From Procambarus clarkii (taxonomy: Eukaryota > Arthropoda > Malacostraca > Decapoda > Cambaridae), in the NCBI RefSeq assembly GCF_040958095.1, contig NC_091209.1, positions 12,947,424 through 13,011,423 of the forward strand: 64,000 bases of DNA, in the 5' to 3' direction. This document shows, in pieces, positions 1 through 10,936 of the stretch. The notes beneath the pieces are model-generated. The model was not told the origin of the DNA. It worked only from the letters and a program-made list of their open reading frames with translations, and searched no databases. Within the stretch, counting starts at the first letter, position 1. The number at the start of each line of letters is the position of its first letter. The position numbers and the translations under genes were made by a program.

Positions 1-270
1 TCTTTGATATCCCCAGAGTCAAACTTAATCTGTGTAAACACTCTATGCAAATAAAGGGACCTAGTCTATGAAACTCACTCCCTAATGAATTGAAAAGCTG
101 TCCAACTTTTGCGTCATTCAAAAACAAAACTAAAATGTCCCTAATTTCATCTTCATAGTTTTCTACCTTGTTGCTTTAAAATTGCACTCTATCTATTGCT
201 ACCCATTCTCCAAATCTTTAAGTACCCAATCCAAACAACTTTACCATTGTGATCATTGCTGTCTTATATG
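1..270 (+). mobile_element. Degenerate LINE 3' end (RT ORF C-terminus plus 3' tail)
   Basis: Frame 3 reads a typical non-LTR retrotransposon C-terminus, with KGPSL*NSLPNELKS followed by FASFKNKTK, where the stop replaces the usual Trp of the family pattern. The reading ends at a stop near 165. The following tail (about 175-270) matches 59820-59900, including the shared stretch cattgtgatcattgctgtc. It is a 5'-truncated, decayed copy with no function expected. Clade not assigned. Confidence 0.6.
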
Positions 271-311
271 TACAGCAATTTGCAGCAGGTATATATATAC
301 CTGCTGCAAAT

Positions 312-319
<8 letters not shown>

Positions 320-355
<36 letters not shown>
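320..355. repeat. (TA)n microsatellite
   Basis: Pure AT dinucleotide run directly abutting the left arm of the inverted repeat at 356-535. Confidence 0.95.
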
Positions 356-358
<3 letters not shown>

Positions 359-535
359 CAATGTCAGACCACGGAGGAAAAATGAAACAGGAATTTCCTT
401 AAGTACTTTCGTATATTAATACATCTTCAGAAGGAGTATTGAAATCACTCCTGACTCCTTCTGAAGATGTATTAATATACGAAAGTACTTAAGGAAATTC
501 CTGTTTCATTTTTCCTCCGTGGTCTGACATTGTCA
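356..535. repeat. Perfect inverted repeat, 81-bp arms with 18-bp loop
   Basis: The left arm 356-436 and right arm 455-535 are exact reverse complements by hand comparison, separated by an 18-bp loop at 437-454. A TA microsatellite abuts the left end and another begins about 27 bp beyond the right end. It resembles a fold-back or MITE-like element; no coding capacity is visible. Perfect arms suggest a young element or ongoing arm homogenisation. Confidence 0.9.
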
Positions 536-559
536 CATTTTTAATCACGTGTTTATTTT

Positions 560-815
<256 letters not shown>

Positions 816-1029
816 ATATCCATTCCCGATTTCGCGGAAAAACGTAAAAATTAAAGTTAAATAGTCTCCCTCGAACGAAGCAAAACCGTTTTCTTTGACC
901 GTTTTCGAATTGTAAGCATGGTACAGTAATCATAATATACTGGGCTCTGTATACCAATAATTCACTTTGTCAGGTACAGGCAGACTGTGTATATATTCGT
1001 TAGGCTTTTAGCGAGGTCCCAGTCCAAGG

Positions 1030-1112
1030 TCGAACTCTGGAACTTCCTCAAGATGCAACCCTACATCAAACTCCCGGGTACCTATTTACTGCTAGGCGAA
1101 CAGAGGCATTAG
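1030..1112 (-). mobile_element. SINE fragment
   Basis: The stretch 'ggtacctatttactgctagg' and its surroundings match the body of the tRNA-headed SINE seen complete near 54027-54243. The tRNA head is missing. Confidence 0.5.
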
Positions 1113-1215
1113 ATAATATGAAACGTGCCCAACCATTTCTGTTTCCCCCGGAATTCCCGATTGTAAGTGAAGAATTAACCCAACTGTACCAAAGAACGTC
1201 TCTTCGAATCCTTAC

Positions 1216-1464
1216 CTGGCATTGGTTGTGCCACCATAAGCAAGTAGCCTCGTCTGTACCTGTCGTTGATATAGAGGCGATGACGACCCATGGACCGGCT
1301 GCCATAACGGTGTGTTGTTGCTTGACTTCGTAGTCCTCCGTTGTTGGTGGTGTTGGTGTAGAGGCCACGACTGCTCAGGTGTCGGATGTTTCCCAAGTGT
1401 TCTCCTGTAGGGTCACACGTGAAGCTCTGAGGCTGCAGACACGTCTCCTGTCGGTGGGACAAAG
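1216..1464 (-). CDS. Candidate exon of unidentified gene
   Basis: On the minus strand an acceptor-like site (pyrimidine-containing tract ending in ctacag) and a strong donor (cag|gtaagg) bound 249 nt. One frame stays open throughout and reads QETCLQPQSFTCDP near its start and YINDRYRRGYLLMVAQPMP near its end. G and C are common at third positions compared with the AT-rich surroundings. No family is recognised, no flanking exon is found, and a second minus-strand frame is also open for much of the stretch. It could be one exon of a gene running out of the window at its left end, or an old repeat that happens to be open. Confidence 0.3.
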
Positions 1465-1574
1465 CTGTAGCTTGAAAATGTCAACAATCCTATGCAATAC
1501 TAGAGCTGAAGGATTATGTAGTAATCCATTTACAATCCTATGTAAATGGTTGCATAGTAAGCCCAGTTTATTTT

Positions 1575-1730
1575 TTTTTTTAAGTTTAGTTTATTTATTA
1601 TGCATCCCATACCCATCTTGTGGGCGGTGCTGAAAAAATATTACAGAGGAAGATAATGAACTAAGGAACTGAAGCCCAAAATTAATTTAGCTAAGCAAGT
1701 TACAATCTTGATAAGCTAGTTACCCTGTCG
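1575..1730 (+). repeat. TA-linked dispersed repeat, copy 2
   Basis: Contains 'ttatgcatcccatacccatc', 'gtgggcggtgctg' and 'caagttacaatcttgataag', aligning with 58905-59040 and 62470-62625. Confidence 0.75.
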
Positions 1731-2586
1731 ATCGTACAGGAAACGAAAAAAAACGTAAATATTGGAGGGGAAACCGTGGAAGGATTAAAGACTCCTAAAT
1801 TAGGTCCAGTGGAGGTTGTCTTAAAATAAAATACGTATGAAATGATACACGGACGGCATTAAATTACAGGCTTATTTTCATTGGCATGAATACGCTTCAA
1901 GAACATCGAGAGTTTATCAGAAGACTAATGGAACTCGAAAGCAGAAAAGAGTATGAGAGAGCTAGGAAGTCACTTCCGATACTTTTGCCAGACTTCGATC
2001 ACAGGACATTCATAATAATGCAAGGGGAAATGAAAAATAGATTAACTGCGTCTTTCTTGACTGCTAACAATTTGACCATGTTCGGAGCAATGGCTCGAAA
2101 TGTGCTTCGTTCACTTTCATACTGTTTGCTATATTGGTATTCACTCTGACAAGAGTGCACTGGTTCATAATTGTTAGTTTCTTCACTCAAGTTTACCTTG
2201 AGAGTAGTAATGATTTATTTACAGGGAGATTTTGATCGCCCTGGCCTAATTTGTTATATACATACAATGTCCTTGCAGACCTAGAGAACTAGGTCCTAGA
2301 TTGAATCTGATTGACGAGGGAAGCACCTACCTGTGATTTGCTACGTTGAATAATTGTTTTGTCACAATATACATAAGTATGAGTGTATTACTTTAGAGTA
2401 GTATGCTTGGTGCATTGTGCTACGCTAATACGTATTGCCCTAACCATGCTCTCCTACGGGAGACTAACCTTTAGCGCTGCTCTTAATACACATGGGATGG
2501 GTCACCTCTGGTGGTGTTAGACGAGACACTCCTTGACATTATATTTAGCAAGGTCTCTGTGTTTCCTCCTGCAGGTGCGGTACAGG
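1731..2586. other. Upstream region of lectin-like gene A
   Basis: About 850 bases. A short open frame at 1886-2149 (87 codons) has no recognisable motif and is not called. From about 2440 the DNA matches the region upstream of gene B (about 12725-12867), including 'atgggatgggtcacctctgg' and the acceptor tract tttcctcctgcag. The duplicated unit therefore extends upstream of the coding part, and an intron probably precedes the ATG-bearing exon. The promoter was not located. Confidence 0.55.
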
Positions 2587-5500
2587 ATGCAGACGCTGCT
2601 GCTGGTGATGTTCCCAGTGGGCCTGGTGCTCCTGCTGGTGACACAGCGGGCCTGTGGGGACCTGTGGCCCTTGAGGACCTTCATAGTGAGGGACATGACC
2701 TTCCCTCAAGGCACGGCCAACACAGATACCATCAACACCACCAGCGTCTGTGAGCGTCTATCCTGTGGATATACATACATACATAGATACATGCATGCGT
2801 ATGCGCGCGCGCGTGTGTGTGTGTGTGGGGGGGGGGGGCGAACGAACCCTCATCACGGCTCCTGTGGATTTGTTCTCTAAATTAATTAATGTGTAGATAA
2901 GTGAGTTTGGTCCATATTGTGTATATGAGTAAAATGAAGTGGAACACAAACTGAAGCGTTGGATACACAGGCAGGTGCAAGATGAGGTGTCTGACATTGA
3001 CCAACTGCGAGGCGTTTGCTGCTAAAAAGTTGGATGAACAGAATTTCGAATGTCGCCTTACCTCTGAAGGTCCTCAGACTGCGGCCCCTACCACCATACC
3101 GGGAGTTGTATACGGCTACAAGCTGGGTAAGTGCAGGCTACAAGCTGGGTAAGTGCAGGCTACAAGCTGGGTAAGTCTGTTGTTGCACACTCGATAAACT
3201 CACATACTTCGAGAGAACAGTTGAGAGGCGGGACCAAAGAGCCAAAGCTCAACTCCTGCAAGCACAACTAGGTGAGTACATACTGGGCAAGATAGTCAAC
3301 CATTAGTGATGAACACCCTCAATGACGTTTGTACATAAGCAACTAATCATTCAATCAGAATGTTATGTGCACAATGAAATCACAACAACGTGATGAATCT
3401 CGACAACAACAAATTAAAGCCGTGCGATGGGATCGAACTGGCATTCTTGGACTACTCAGGAGCACGCACTACCGACGGAACCATGAATTACCCTGACTGC
3501 CACATGAAGTTTGTTTACCTCAAGAAGATGACATATGTCAAGTAAAAAGAACATATTTCTATACATATATTCGTATACAGAACGAGAACATATTTGGCAA
3601 TAATTTTCTAGTCAGGTGTTGAGCTTAATACCTATCAACCTCTTGAGGGTTAAGGTCATCACAGTAGCTATACTGACCACCAGCAAGTATACATTAATAC
3701 AGGACATAGTCTAGGACAATAGTAAACAGTGTATATATACAACAAGAAGCGGGCTAAACCTCTCAGTATATTCCGGTGCTATTAACTAGTTTTATATACC
3801 GTGTTTATACAAATTATTTTTGTTCTACAAATATTGTAGACGTTTATATGAAACATTTCTGGGAATAGACGAGCCTTTGCTTGTCAAGGCTACAGGTCAA
3901 GACTTCTTCACTTTACGGAGTAAAGAGTATTGTATTTCTTTTCTTTGTTTAGCAATGGGCAAAACAATAACACAATCCTTTCTATTTTCCAGCGAAGCTC
4001 AGCAGTTTGATCTCCGTGGTGGAGGGCGATGATGGCCTCGTGTACTTCGCTGGTGATGGGCCAAGATACATAAACGACGCGAAAAATTACTGCAAGAAAA
4101 TCCCTGGGTTCCGCCTTGCCATTTTGAGGACGCCAGCTCAAGTAGATATTGGGAAGACACTCTCCAATGGAAGTGAGTAAATGTTTGCACTTATTTGTTT
4201 AGAAAATCGTTGGCCAAGGACGGGGGATTGACTCACCGTAATGGGTACTCCTAGACACACTCTACTGTGATTTCCTAGTGTACTTATCTGTAGTTCTCTT
4301 ACTCTGAAGAAATCAACTGTTTTAGGTGTAATCGACTTTTTTTCGTGTAGTTTTAACCTCTAGATTCATGAAAAGCCCTTTAATATAAACAATTTTGTTT
4401 AGCTTAATAACTAGTTGGTTGTACGCACCTAGTTGTGCTTGCAGTGGTTGAGCTCTGGCTCTCTGGTCCCGCCTCTCAACTGTCAATCAACTGGTATACA
4501 AATTCCTGAGCCTACTGGGCTCTATCATATCTACATTTAAAACTGTGTATGGAGTCAGCCTCCACCACATCACTGCCTAATGCATTTCATCTGTTAACTA
4601 CTCTGACACTGAAAAGTTCTTTCTAACGTCCCTGTGGCTCATTTGGGTACTCAGGTTCCACCTGTATCCCCTTGTTCGCGTACCACCCGTGTTAAACAGT
4701 TTATCCTTATCTACCCTGTCAATTCCTCTGAGAATTTTGTAGGTAGTGATCATGTCTTCCCCTTACTCTTCTGTCTTCCAGCGACGTGAGGTGCAGTTCA
4801 CGCAGCCCGTCCTCATAACTCCTGCCTCTTAGTTCTGGGACTAGTCTAGTGGTATACCTCTGAACTTTTTTCAGCTTCGTCTTGTGCTTGACAAGGTACG
4901 GATTCCATGCTGGGGCTGCATACTCCAGGATTGGCCTTACATATGTTGTGTACAAGGTTCTGAATGATTCCTTACACAGGTTCCTGTGGGTGTCAAAGAT
5001 TTCGGGTGACTAACACGTCGCTTTTTTAACGGAATCAACAAATCCGTTAAAATGTACGGTAACATTAATATAAATTGAAGCTCTGAAAAGTTGACGTTTT
5101 CTTTGAAGTGACTTCGATAGGTTAGGTGTATGCCACTATTATCTTGAGATTATCTTGAGATGATTTCGGGGCTTAGCGTCCCCGCGGCCCAGTCCTCGAC
5201 CAGGCCTCCTTTTTTTTTTTTGTTACACACCCCCAGGAAGCAGCTGTCAAACTCCCAGGAAGCTATTTACTGTTAGGTGAACACAGGCATCAGGGTGAAA
5301 GAAACTACTCATTTGTTTCCGCCTTAAATGGAGATCGAACCCGGAACCTCAGAACTACGAATCCGAAGCGCTGTCGATTCAGCCATCAGGCCCCTGTTTT
5401 GGGTTCGTGCGTTTCGGCTTAAGGGAACAGATTTTTTTTTTTTTTAAGAGTAGAAAATTGAGAGATGAGGCCGATCTATCTCCAAAATTTTGAGGCGGCG

Positions 5501-5917
5501 TAATTTGTGATAGTTTACGTTCTTGTGTTTTGTGTTCTGATATTTTTTGTATAGTTCTATATTTGTATTTAATAACAGAAGTAGTTAGAACGTAGATACT
5601 CACATAACTCTTACTAATATTTGTATATTTATTGATGAATTACCGGTAAGAGCTTGTCCTTTATCTTACTCAAACACATTCTTAATTCCCCCTTTGCAGA
5701 ACATTTATGTATCGACCTGCAGAATTTATCCCCCGGAGTTGTAGCATGGGGTGATGGAACAGCATTTTCTTCTTCGCTAGTATATTGTGGCGGTGGCGGG
5801 AGCGGTGGCAGCTGCAACAAAGCTGATACAAACATAATCACAGGTGAAGGTATCTGCCAAAGGAGATGCGGTGATGGTGCCCTCTGTCAGGGCACCGATG
5901 AAGACATTGCATGGTAG
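2587..5917 (+). CDS. Secreted PAN/C-type-lectin-like protein, paralogue A
   Basis: Coding exons: 2587-2749, 2971-3126, 3993-4172, 5700-5917 (717 nt, 238 aa). All introns are GT-AG and phases match (1, 1, 1). Exon 1 encodes a clear signal peptide ([20 protein letters not shown], likely cleaved near ACG|DLW). Exon 2 (about residues 55-106) is cysteine-rich (CRCKMRCL, NCEAFA, ECRL), resembling a PAN/Apple module. Exon 3 has the first half of a C-type-lectin-like fold ([19 protein letters not shown]), and exon 4 the second half (WGDGT, LCQGTDEDIAW) with a glycine-rich loop GGGGSGGSC. No EPN or QPD sugar-binding motif is visible, so carbohydrate binding is unproven. An NTT sequon lies near residue 51. 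The start is the first ATG after the acceptor at 2574. The paralogue lies 7 kb downstream. Likely an extracellular recognition protein; its ligand is unknown. Confidence 0.8.
3116..3172 (+). repeat. Triplicated splice donor (22-bp tandem)
   Basis: The last 11 nt of exon 2 and its donor (ctacaagctgg|gtaagt) occur three times in tandem with 22-bp spacing. Potential exon ends are at 3126, 3148 and 3170. Only the first keeps the frame with exon 3; the others would shift it. Confidence 0.85.
3225..3285 (+). mobile_element. CR1-like LINE 3'-tail fragment
   Basis: Matches the extreme 3' end of the LINE at 14708-15835 ('gagaggcgggaccaaagagc' then 'aggtgagta'). It is a heavily 5'-truncated insertion in intron 2 of gene A. 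Confidence 0.7.
3608..3730 (+). repeat. Dispersed repeat ('cctatcaacctctggagg' family)
   Basis: Family recognisable by a ttgggcttaaggcctatcaacctct-like core (split here for brevity) and a later 'tactgaccaaccagagagta' block. Other copies lie near 6236, 9655, 14370, 19560 and 20420. Non-coding; origin unknown. Confidence 0.6.
4428..4990 (-). mobile_element. CR1-like LINE 3' fragment, antisense in intron 3 of gene A
   Basis: Minus-strand translation gives [20 protein letters not shown] and LVPELRGRSYEDGLRELHL, close to the C-terminus of the LINE at 14708-15835. The 3' tail at 4428-4500 is also shared. A frameshift after EDRRVRG breaks the frame (the sister copy reads [10 protein letters not shown]). 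It is 5'-truncated and inactive. Confidence 0.85.
5147..5396 (-). mobile_element. tRNA-headed SINE
   Basis: Minus strand begins with a tRNA-like head (ggggcctgatggctgaatcg, B box ggttcgatc), followed by the shared body (tttctttcaccctgatgcc, ctaacagtaaatagc) and the end 'gaggacygggccgcggggac'. It lies in intron 3 of gene A next to the LINE fragment. An internal T11 run interrupts the body. Confidence 0.8.
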
Positions 5918-6424
5918 AGAATGGGAAGGTGGAATCAACCAAAGAGAAACTTGTATGAATTAGCAATTAAACCCCTTAATTTGAGCAATAGAAATTCGGA
6001 AAAAAAGACTTTCAAAAAGTTGAAATTATAATTTCGTTGCTGAAACTAGCTACTGAATAAACAAATTATTAAAATTAATTTTTTTTTTAAATTTAACATA
6101 TATTAAAAAAATGAGTTCACATATCGTAATTTCAGGAAGATGGCGAGCTTTATATAGCTCGCTATCTTCCTACATAATTATGTCTATGTATATACGAGTT
6201 TACTATAATCCCGGAATATATTCACAAATATTTTTGCTGGTTGGCCAATAAGCGCTTGTGGTTGTTCTAAGTACCCTCCAGAGGTTGATAAGCATTAAGC
6301 CTAACTCTAAGCTCATCACCATAGATATAAACTGCCTTCTATAGAGACTGTTGTGAGCCTCTTCTTGATTCACTTGTGATATAAAAAGACTATTGATATG
6401 TATTTGTGTATGTGTATATATGTG

Positions 6425-6600
6425 AATGCAATATAAACAATTGTGTAAATAGCTTCACAAAATTGTCACTTGCTTAACTAAACGAATTATGAGGGTTCAG
6501 TTCCTGAACCCATTATGTACCTCGGTAATCCTTTCCACCACCGCCCACGGGATGGGTATGGGGTCAATAATAATGAAATTAAATGAACCAAACATTTAGG
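6425..6600 (-). repeat. TA-linked dispersed repeat, copy 3
   Basis: Carries 'cctgaacccattatgtacct', 'cgcccacgggatgggtatgg' and 'caattgtgtaaatagcttca'. It is the reverse orientation of copy 2 and is preceded by a short degenerate TA/TG run. Confidence 0.75.
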
Positions 6601-6785
6601 GGGTAGTTAAGGAGATGATGCAACAGCTTAACATTCAACCAACAAAGATAAATGTACCTGCTCACTAACACAGCTCGCTAACGAGTAACACGACTCACTA
6701 ACGAGTCGTTGTCACTACAAACTACTGACACTAACAATCACGTAAGAAGCACGAGCACCCTTGATTAATTTATCCTTCGCATGAA

Positions 6786-6892
6786 ATACATTGATTGTCG
6801 AACAAATCCACAAAGGCCGTGACGAGGATTCGAACCTGCGTCCGAGAGCATCCCAGACGCTGCCTTAATCGACCGAGCTACGACATGGTAAA
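6786..6892 (-). mobile_element. tRNA-derived SINE, type 3
   Basis: The minus strand reads a tRNA-like head (gtagctcggtcgattaaggc as A-box region, ggttcgaatcctcgtcacgg as B box) followed by 'cctttgtggatttgttcgac'. Extra sequence continues past the tRNA part and the acceptor stem does not close, so this is a SINE head rather than a functional tRNA. Confidence 0.6.
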
Positions 6893-7189
6893 AGAATTGC
6901 AACCAGAAATTCTATTGAACTTACTTGGATCCTGCAGCCTCTCCGAGACACAAACCAGGATTTTACACAACTCCCCCCATGCACTCGAGCTATGTCAATA
7001 GGCCGTTCTACCTCTTCGCCCTTACTTCATTACACACAGAAATCACAATAGTCTCAACAGGGACTGCCACGATATCAATACATGGTTAAGGTTGTGGGCT
7101 TGGGTACTGAATATTATGTTCGCTCATATTATGAAGGAGAGCAGAATTGTAAGATGATATTAATGCTGGAAATTTGTGCTTGTTGTTGT

Positions 7190-7275
7190 TGCTATAGATT
7201 CAGCTACATGGAACAAAACGTTCCAAGCAGCACGGGCTATGGTGAGCCCGTCGTACTCACCTGGCACAGGAGATG
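7190..7275 (+). repeat. Dispersed repeat with 'cgggctatggtgagcccg' hairpin
   Basis: Same family at 22507-22580, 51275-51345, 59600-59745 and 60655-60720. Each carries a short hairpin (cgggct...agcccg) beside a tagctgaatctaaaac-like or reverse block. Non-coding. Confidence 0.65.
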
Positions 7276-7539
7276 TGCCACCGAAATTATTGCATGCACT
7301 GAGAATGTCATACAATTTTGATATTTCTCTTTGATTTGATTAAAAATTTATAAATTTATAAAAGTTTGTTGATACCCTCTGTTAAATTTTTACGGTATTG
7401 GCTGATGTGAATATGTTGTTAATAATATGATAAATGTGAATATGCTCATCACAAAATGTTTAAGCCACAAAAAATAAACTCTTAGGAATGTAAATAGTGA
7501 GATTAAATAGGTCTTGAAAGGTTCTAAAAGTCTACATCA

Positions 7540-7960
7540 ATACTATATAATACTTCAAATTAAATGAATTAAGTGTAGACCATCCTCGTGTTTAGATAGT
7601 ATTTATAGTAATGATGTGGACCACTGTACATATATTGACGTAATGGACAGTTAGAAAGTAGAATTTGGTACTATTGAATTGGGACAAACTGGAAAAGGTT
7701 TGTATTTATGTTGCTAATAAAACCTAACCTAACCATCTGAACCTAACCTAACGCTTTCCGAGGCCTAATGTAGTACAAATGTATATGATATACTAAGCCT
7801 TGGAATATTTAAGTTTGGTTTTTAGCTTTGTTTTCCTGACTTATAAAGTGAATAGTACCACTCTCCACTATCTAATTATCCATTATGTCAATATAGGTAC
7901 GATGGTTCACATAAAACAAGTAGTATAAACAGGAGGATGGGTTATAAAGTGTTTCATATA
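7540..7960 (+). repeat. Dispersed repeat shared with 23290-23900
   Basis: Both copies carry aacctaacctaa followed by 'acgctttc', an atatactaggcctaggaata-like block, and 'gtttt(c)ctgacttataaa' followed by a conserved AT-rich tail. Includes a short TTAGG-like run near 7722-7756. No ORF. Confidence 0.6.
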
Positions 7961-8804
7961 GTGAATGAGTAATATACAGATGACCATCTCTGTGAGGCTC
8001 TTAGCAGTGTGAAGCACCAGAGGAGAAAACCGTCCGGCAGGGGGATTTAAACTTTGACCTCAGAGGCAGCATTTAAACACTGACCAGGTCAGTGTGGTAA
8101 GTGGTTGTGGGCATGTCTACAATAGGAAACCATGGTGGGGACGAGATGGGCTTGCGACGAGGCAATACGAGCCCCCCCATATAACTTGTGACATCCCACT
8201 GTCATACCCGGGGCTTGGTACCAGGTTTGGTATGACTGGAAGACCAGTGCTTGAAGGGCAGTGGCTCGGGGTTTGATAAACATGACAACGCTTGGCTTGT
8301 GGACTAGGCTCAGCCTGTGTAATTGTACACGCAAGCGTTGGCTGGTAGCGCACTCGGGTCTCCCACATTACTGGCTTGAGAAGACATGGGACAACAAAAT
8401 ACTCCTTACAGCCCTCCTACTTCATTCAAGCCATTTTTCCTTCCGGATATCGCCTTCTTCATAGGCCCCCCTAAATCAAAATCGCAGCCGGCCTAAACGT
8501 CCTTACTGCAGCTGACTTACACAACCAGCCGGAGAGTGGCACCACCTCTCCCCACCCGCTCACACCACTGGTCAGCGTCAGGCCCAACACACCTCACTCA
8601 CTGCTAGGGTCTTCACACGGTAGGTCACTCTCTGCACTCTCACTCTCTCCCTCATTTCAAGAACAGGCGAGGTATTGTCTATAACCACTATACACAGGTT
8701 ATATACTGTCCATAGTCGAGTTACTAGGATACGAGTGAGGAACTCGTCATGTTGGTCACATCCTTGTGACTATATAATGTATATATATATATATGTATAT
8801 GTGT

Positions 8805-8975
8805 ATGTAACATTAACAACTGTGTAGCTAGCGTCACAATACTGTCACCTGCTTAGCTAAACGAACTATGGGGTACTTGAACTGATCTCATCTAACCCAT
8901 TATGTGCCTCTGTAACCCTTTCCACCACCGTCCACGGGATGGGTATGGAGTGCATAAAAAAAATAAAGAAAGAAG
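8805..8975 (-). repeat. TA-linked dispersed repeat, copy 4
   Basis: Carries 'cattatgtgcctctgtaacc' and 'gtccacgggatgggtatgga'. A TA run at about 8779-8795 precedes the tail. Confidence 0.75.
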
Positions 8976-9463
8976 AAGGATAATGAGAGTGGCTGACCTT
9001 TAGTCCTCTGATGCAGCGGGAGTGAGGTGCGGAAATCCGGAAACAAATCACATGCAAGCCGTGTTACAAGCAGACAGTAGAAGGTAGTGTGTGACTCCCG
9101 TCATTGGCACTTGTCATAGAGGTGGGAGAAGCACTTGCAATATCCAGTCCATCCCACTATCTGGCTGTTGGGGGTCCCGCCTCCGTGCTGCCACTGTATG
9201 GATTTGATAGAAAAGATCATGTTAAATGTTTTAAAATGTGTGTGTTAGGACAAGATTATCTAATTAATAAAATAGAAGAATGTTTTGAAACTTGTTTTCT
9301 ATTGCGGTGGCGAGTTTTGTAGTGGTTTTCTTGGTGTATATTTTTGTATGAATCGGTGAAAACTGATAGTATTCTTAGGGGTGCATTAGGAATACAACGT
9401 TGTCCTGAGTTTTGTATTGTGTATTGTGGGAGTTGTTTCGTGTGTCGGGGTGAGCTTTCTTTA

Positions 9464-9625
9464 GGTTGTTTTGAGTTGTGAATAGTGTATTTTATGAGTT
9501 GTGAATAGTAGTATTTCCATTGTGAATAGTGTGTCGTTTTGAATTGTGAATAGTGCATTCTTTTGAGCTGCGAATAGTGTAATGTTCAGAGTTGTGAATA
9601 GTGTATTCTTTTGAGTTTTGTATTT
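9464..9625 (+). repeat. Degenerate tandem repeat (about 28-30 bp)
   Basis: Five to six imperfect units built around 'gagttgtgaatagtgtattc'. Confidence 0.75.
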
Positions 9626-9654
9626 GTCAGCAGTAAACCAAGAACATAATTTGG

Positions 9655-9790
9655 TGAGGTGTTGGGCTTAAGGTCTATCAACCTCTGGAGGTTGATAGAC
9701 CTTAAGATTAAGATAGATTAAAGTCACCACAATGCTAACTGGCCATTTGGTGAGACTGTTGTAATAGTGGACATAGTACCAGACTGTACA
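9655..9790 (+). repeat. Dispersed repeat containing a 40-bp palindrome
   Basis: At 9667-9706, 19-bp arms (cttaaggtctatcaacctc and its exact complement) flank a 2-bp centre. The same family as 3608-3730, but only this copy is doubled into a perfect palindrome. Confidence 0.75.
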
Positions 9791-9974
9791 AAAGCGTATA
9801 TCGGACAATTACACTGTCCTTACTATACTAAAATGCATTGCATGACTCTAGAGCATTTTAAAAAGCTCAATAGCAACATTTATACTATTATATATGTCCC
9901 AGGATGAATTACATAATACAAATATTAACTAGATAACTTTTCTTATTCCAACAAATCATTTAGCAGCTATATAC

Positions 9975-10045
9975 CTTACCTTGAGGTTACCTTGAGATGA
10001 TTTCGGGGCTTAGCGTCCCCGCGGCCCTGTCCTCAACTACACCAG
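9975..10045 (-). mobile_element. SINE fragment (3' end)
   Basis: Contains 'gatttcggggcttagcgtcc' and 'ccgcggcc', as in the SINEs at 5147 and 54027. Only the far end is present. Confidence 0.7.
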
Positions 10046-10369
10046 GGTTGTTAGATAACCGCCTCGTTCGAAACAACAAAAAACCATTTACTAGATAAGT
10101 ATCTCATCCGAACATTTAAGTGATTACGACGTTAACGTAATTCTTATCGTTAAACATTCCAACAATTCGGTTACTATTGCCGTCTTGTGGTTATCCATTT
10201 ATTCCTCAATCGACGCACAAGCCAAGCAGTGAATAATTGAAATGCATCATAACAGCAGCAACAGACGAGTGAATCATTGGTAGTTCAAAAAGAGGTTTTC
10301 ACACGCCGTAGCGTGACTAATATGAGGAAGAGCGAAGATAAAAATGAGGAGACCAAAGATAGGTGTGTG

Positions 10370-10510
10370 TTCACCTAGCGGTGCTCACCTAGTGGTTGTT
10401 CCCCTAAGTGCTCATCTAGCCGTGCTCACCTAGCCGTGCTCTCCTACCAGTGCTCACCTAGCCGTGCTTTCCCTACCAGTGCTCACCTAGCTATCCCCAC
10501 CTAGCTGTAA
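10370..10510 (+). repeat. 16-bp-type minisatellite (gtgctcacctagccgt)
   Basis: About eight imperfect units with the core 'gctcacctagccgtgctc'. The array is interrupted by the insertion at 10511-10677 and a last partial unit resumes at 10678. Confidence 0.75.
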
Positions 10511-10677
10511 AATTGAAATTGAAATAAGTTTATTGAGGTAAAATACACACAAAGGGATGAGGTAGCTCAAGCTATTCTCACCCCGTTCAGTACATCGTGT
10601 TAATACATACATAGACACACATCACAAACAATAAACATAGTACCAAACATTCTCAGAGATAAACATCTACATTTCCT
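10511..10677 (-). mobile_element. Retro-insertion with 12-bp target-site duplication
   Basis: The 12-mer acctagctgtaa occurs at 10499-10510 and again at 10678-10689, flanking a 167-bp insert. The insert begins aattgaaattgaaataag and contains 'aaagggatgaggtagctcaa'. Read on the minus strand it ends in an attcaatttcaatt-like tail, as expected of a LINE 3' end or SINE. Confidence 0.75.
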
Positions 10678-10767
10678 ACCTAGCTGTAAGTACACAGCTG
10701 TGGTCACCAGTGAACGCCATCCTCGAGGATGGATATTTCCGAAATGCTCTACCATAATGTTGCATAC

Positions 10768-10770
<3 letters not shown>

Positions 10771-10851
<81 letters not shown>
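10771..10851. repeat. (GT)n microsatellite
   Basis: About 80 bp of pure GT. The VCVCVC and THTHTH frames over it are shadows. Confidence 0.97.
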
Positions 10852-10853
<2 letters not shown>

Positions 10854-10854
10854 T

Positions 10855-10922
10855 CAGCTAGTTGTGTTTGCGGGGGTTGAGCTTTGCTCTTTCGGCCCGT
10901 CTCTGAACTGTCAATCAACTGT
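10855..10922 (-). mobile_element. CR1-like LINE 3'-tail fragment
   Basis: Reverse complement of the 15760-15835 tail (ctagttgtgtttgcgggggt, then aactgtcaatcaactg). It directly abuts the GT run. Confidence 0.65.
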
Positions 10923-10936
10923 TTGCTAACTACTTT

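Noticed and set aside
1886-2149. 87-aa plus-strand frame
   Set aside because: No recognisable domain, no splice context and no neighbour; too short to support a gene.
6786-6892. A functional tRNA gene
   Set aside because: A and B boxes are recognisable but the acceptor stem does not close and SINE-type sequence follows.
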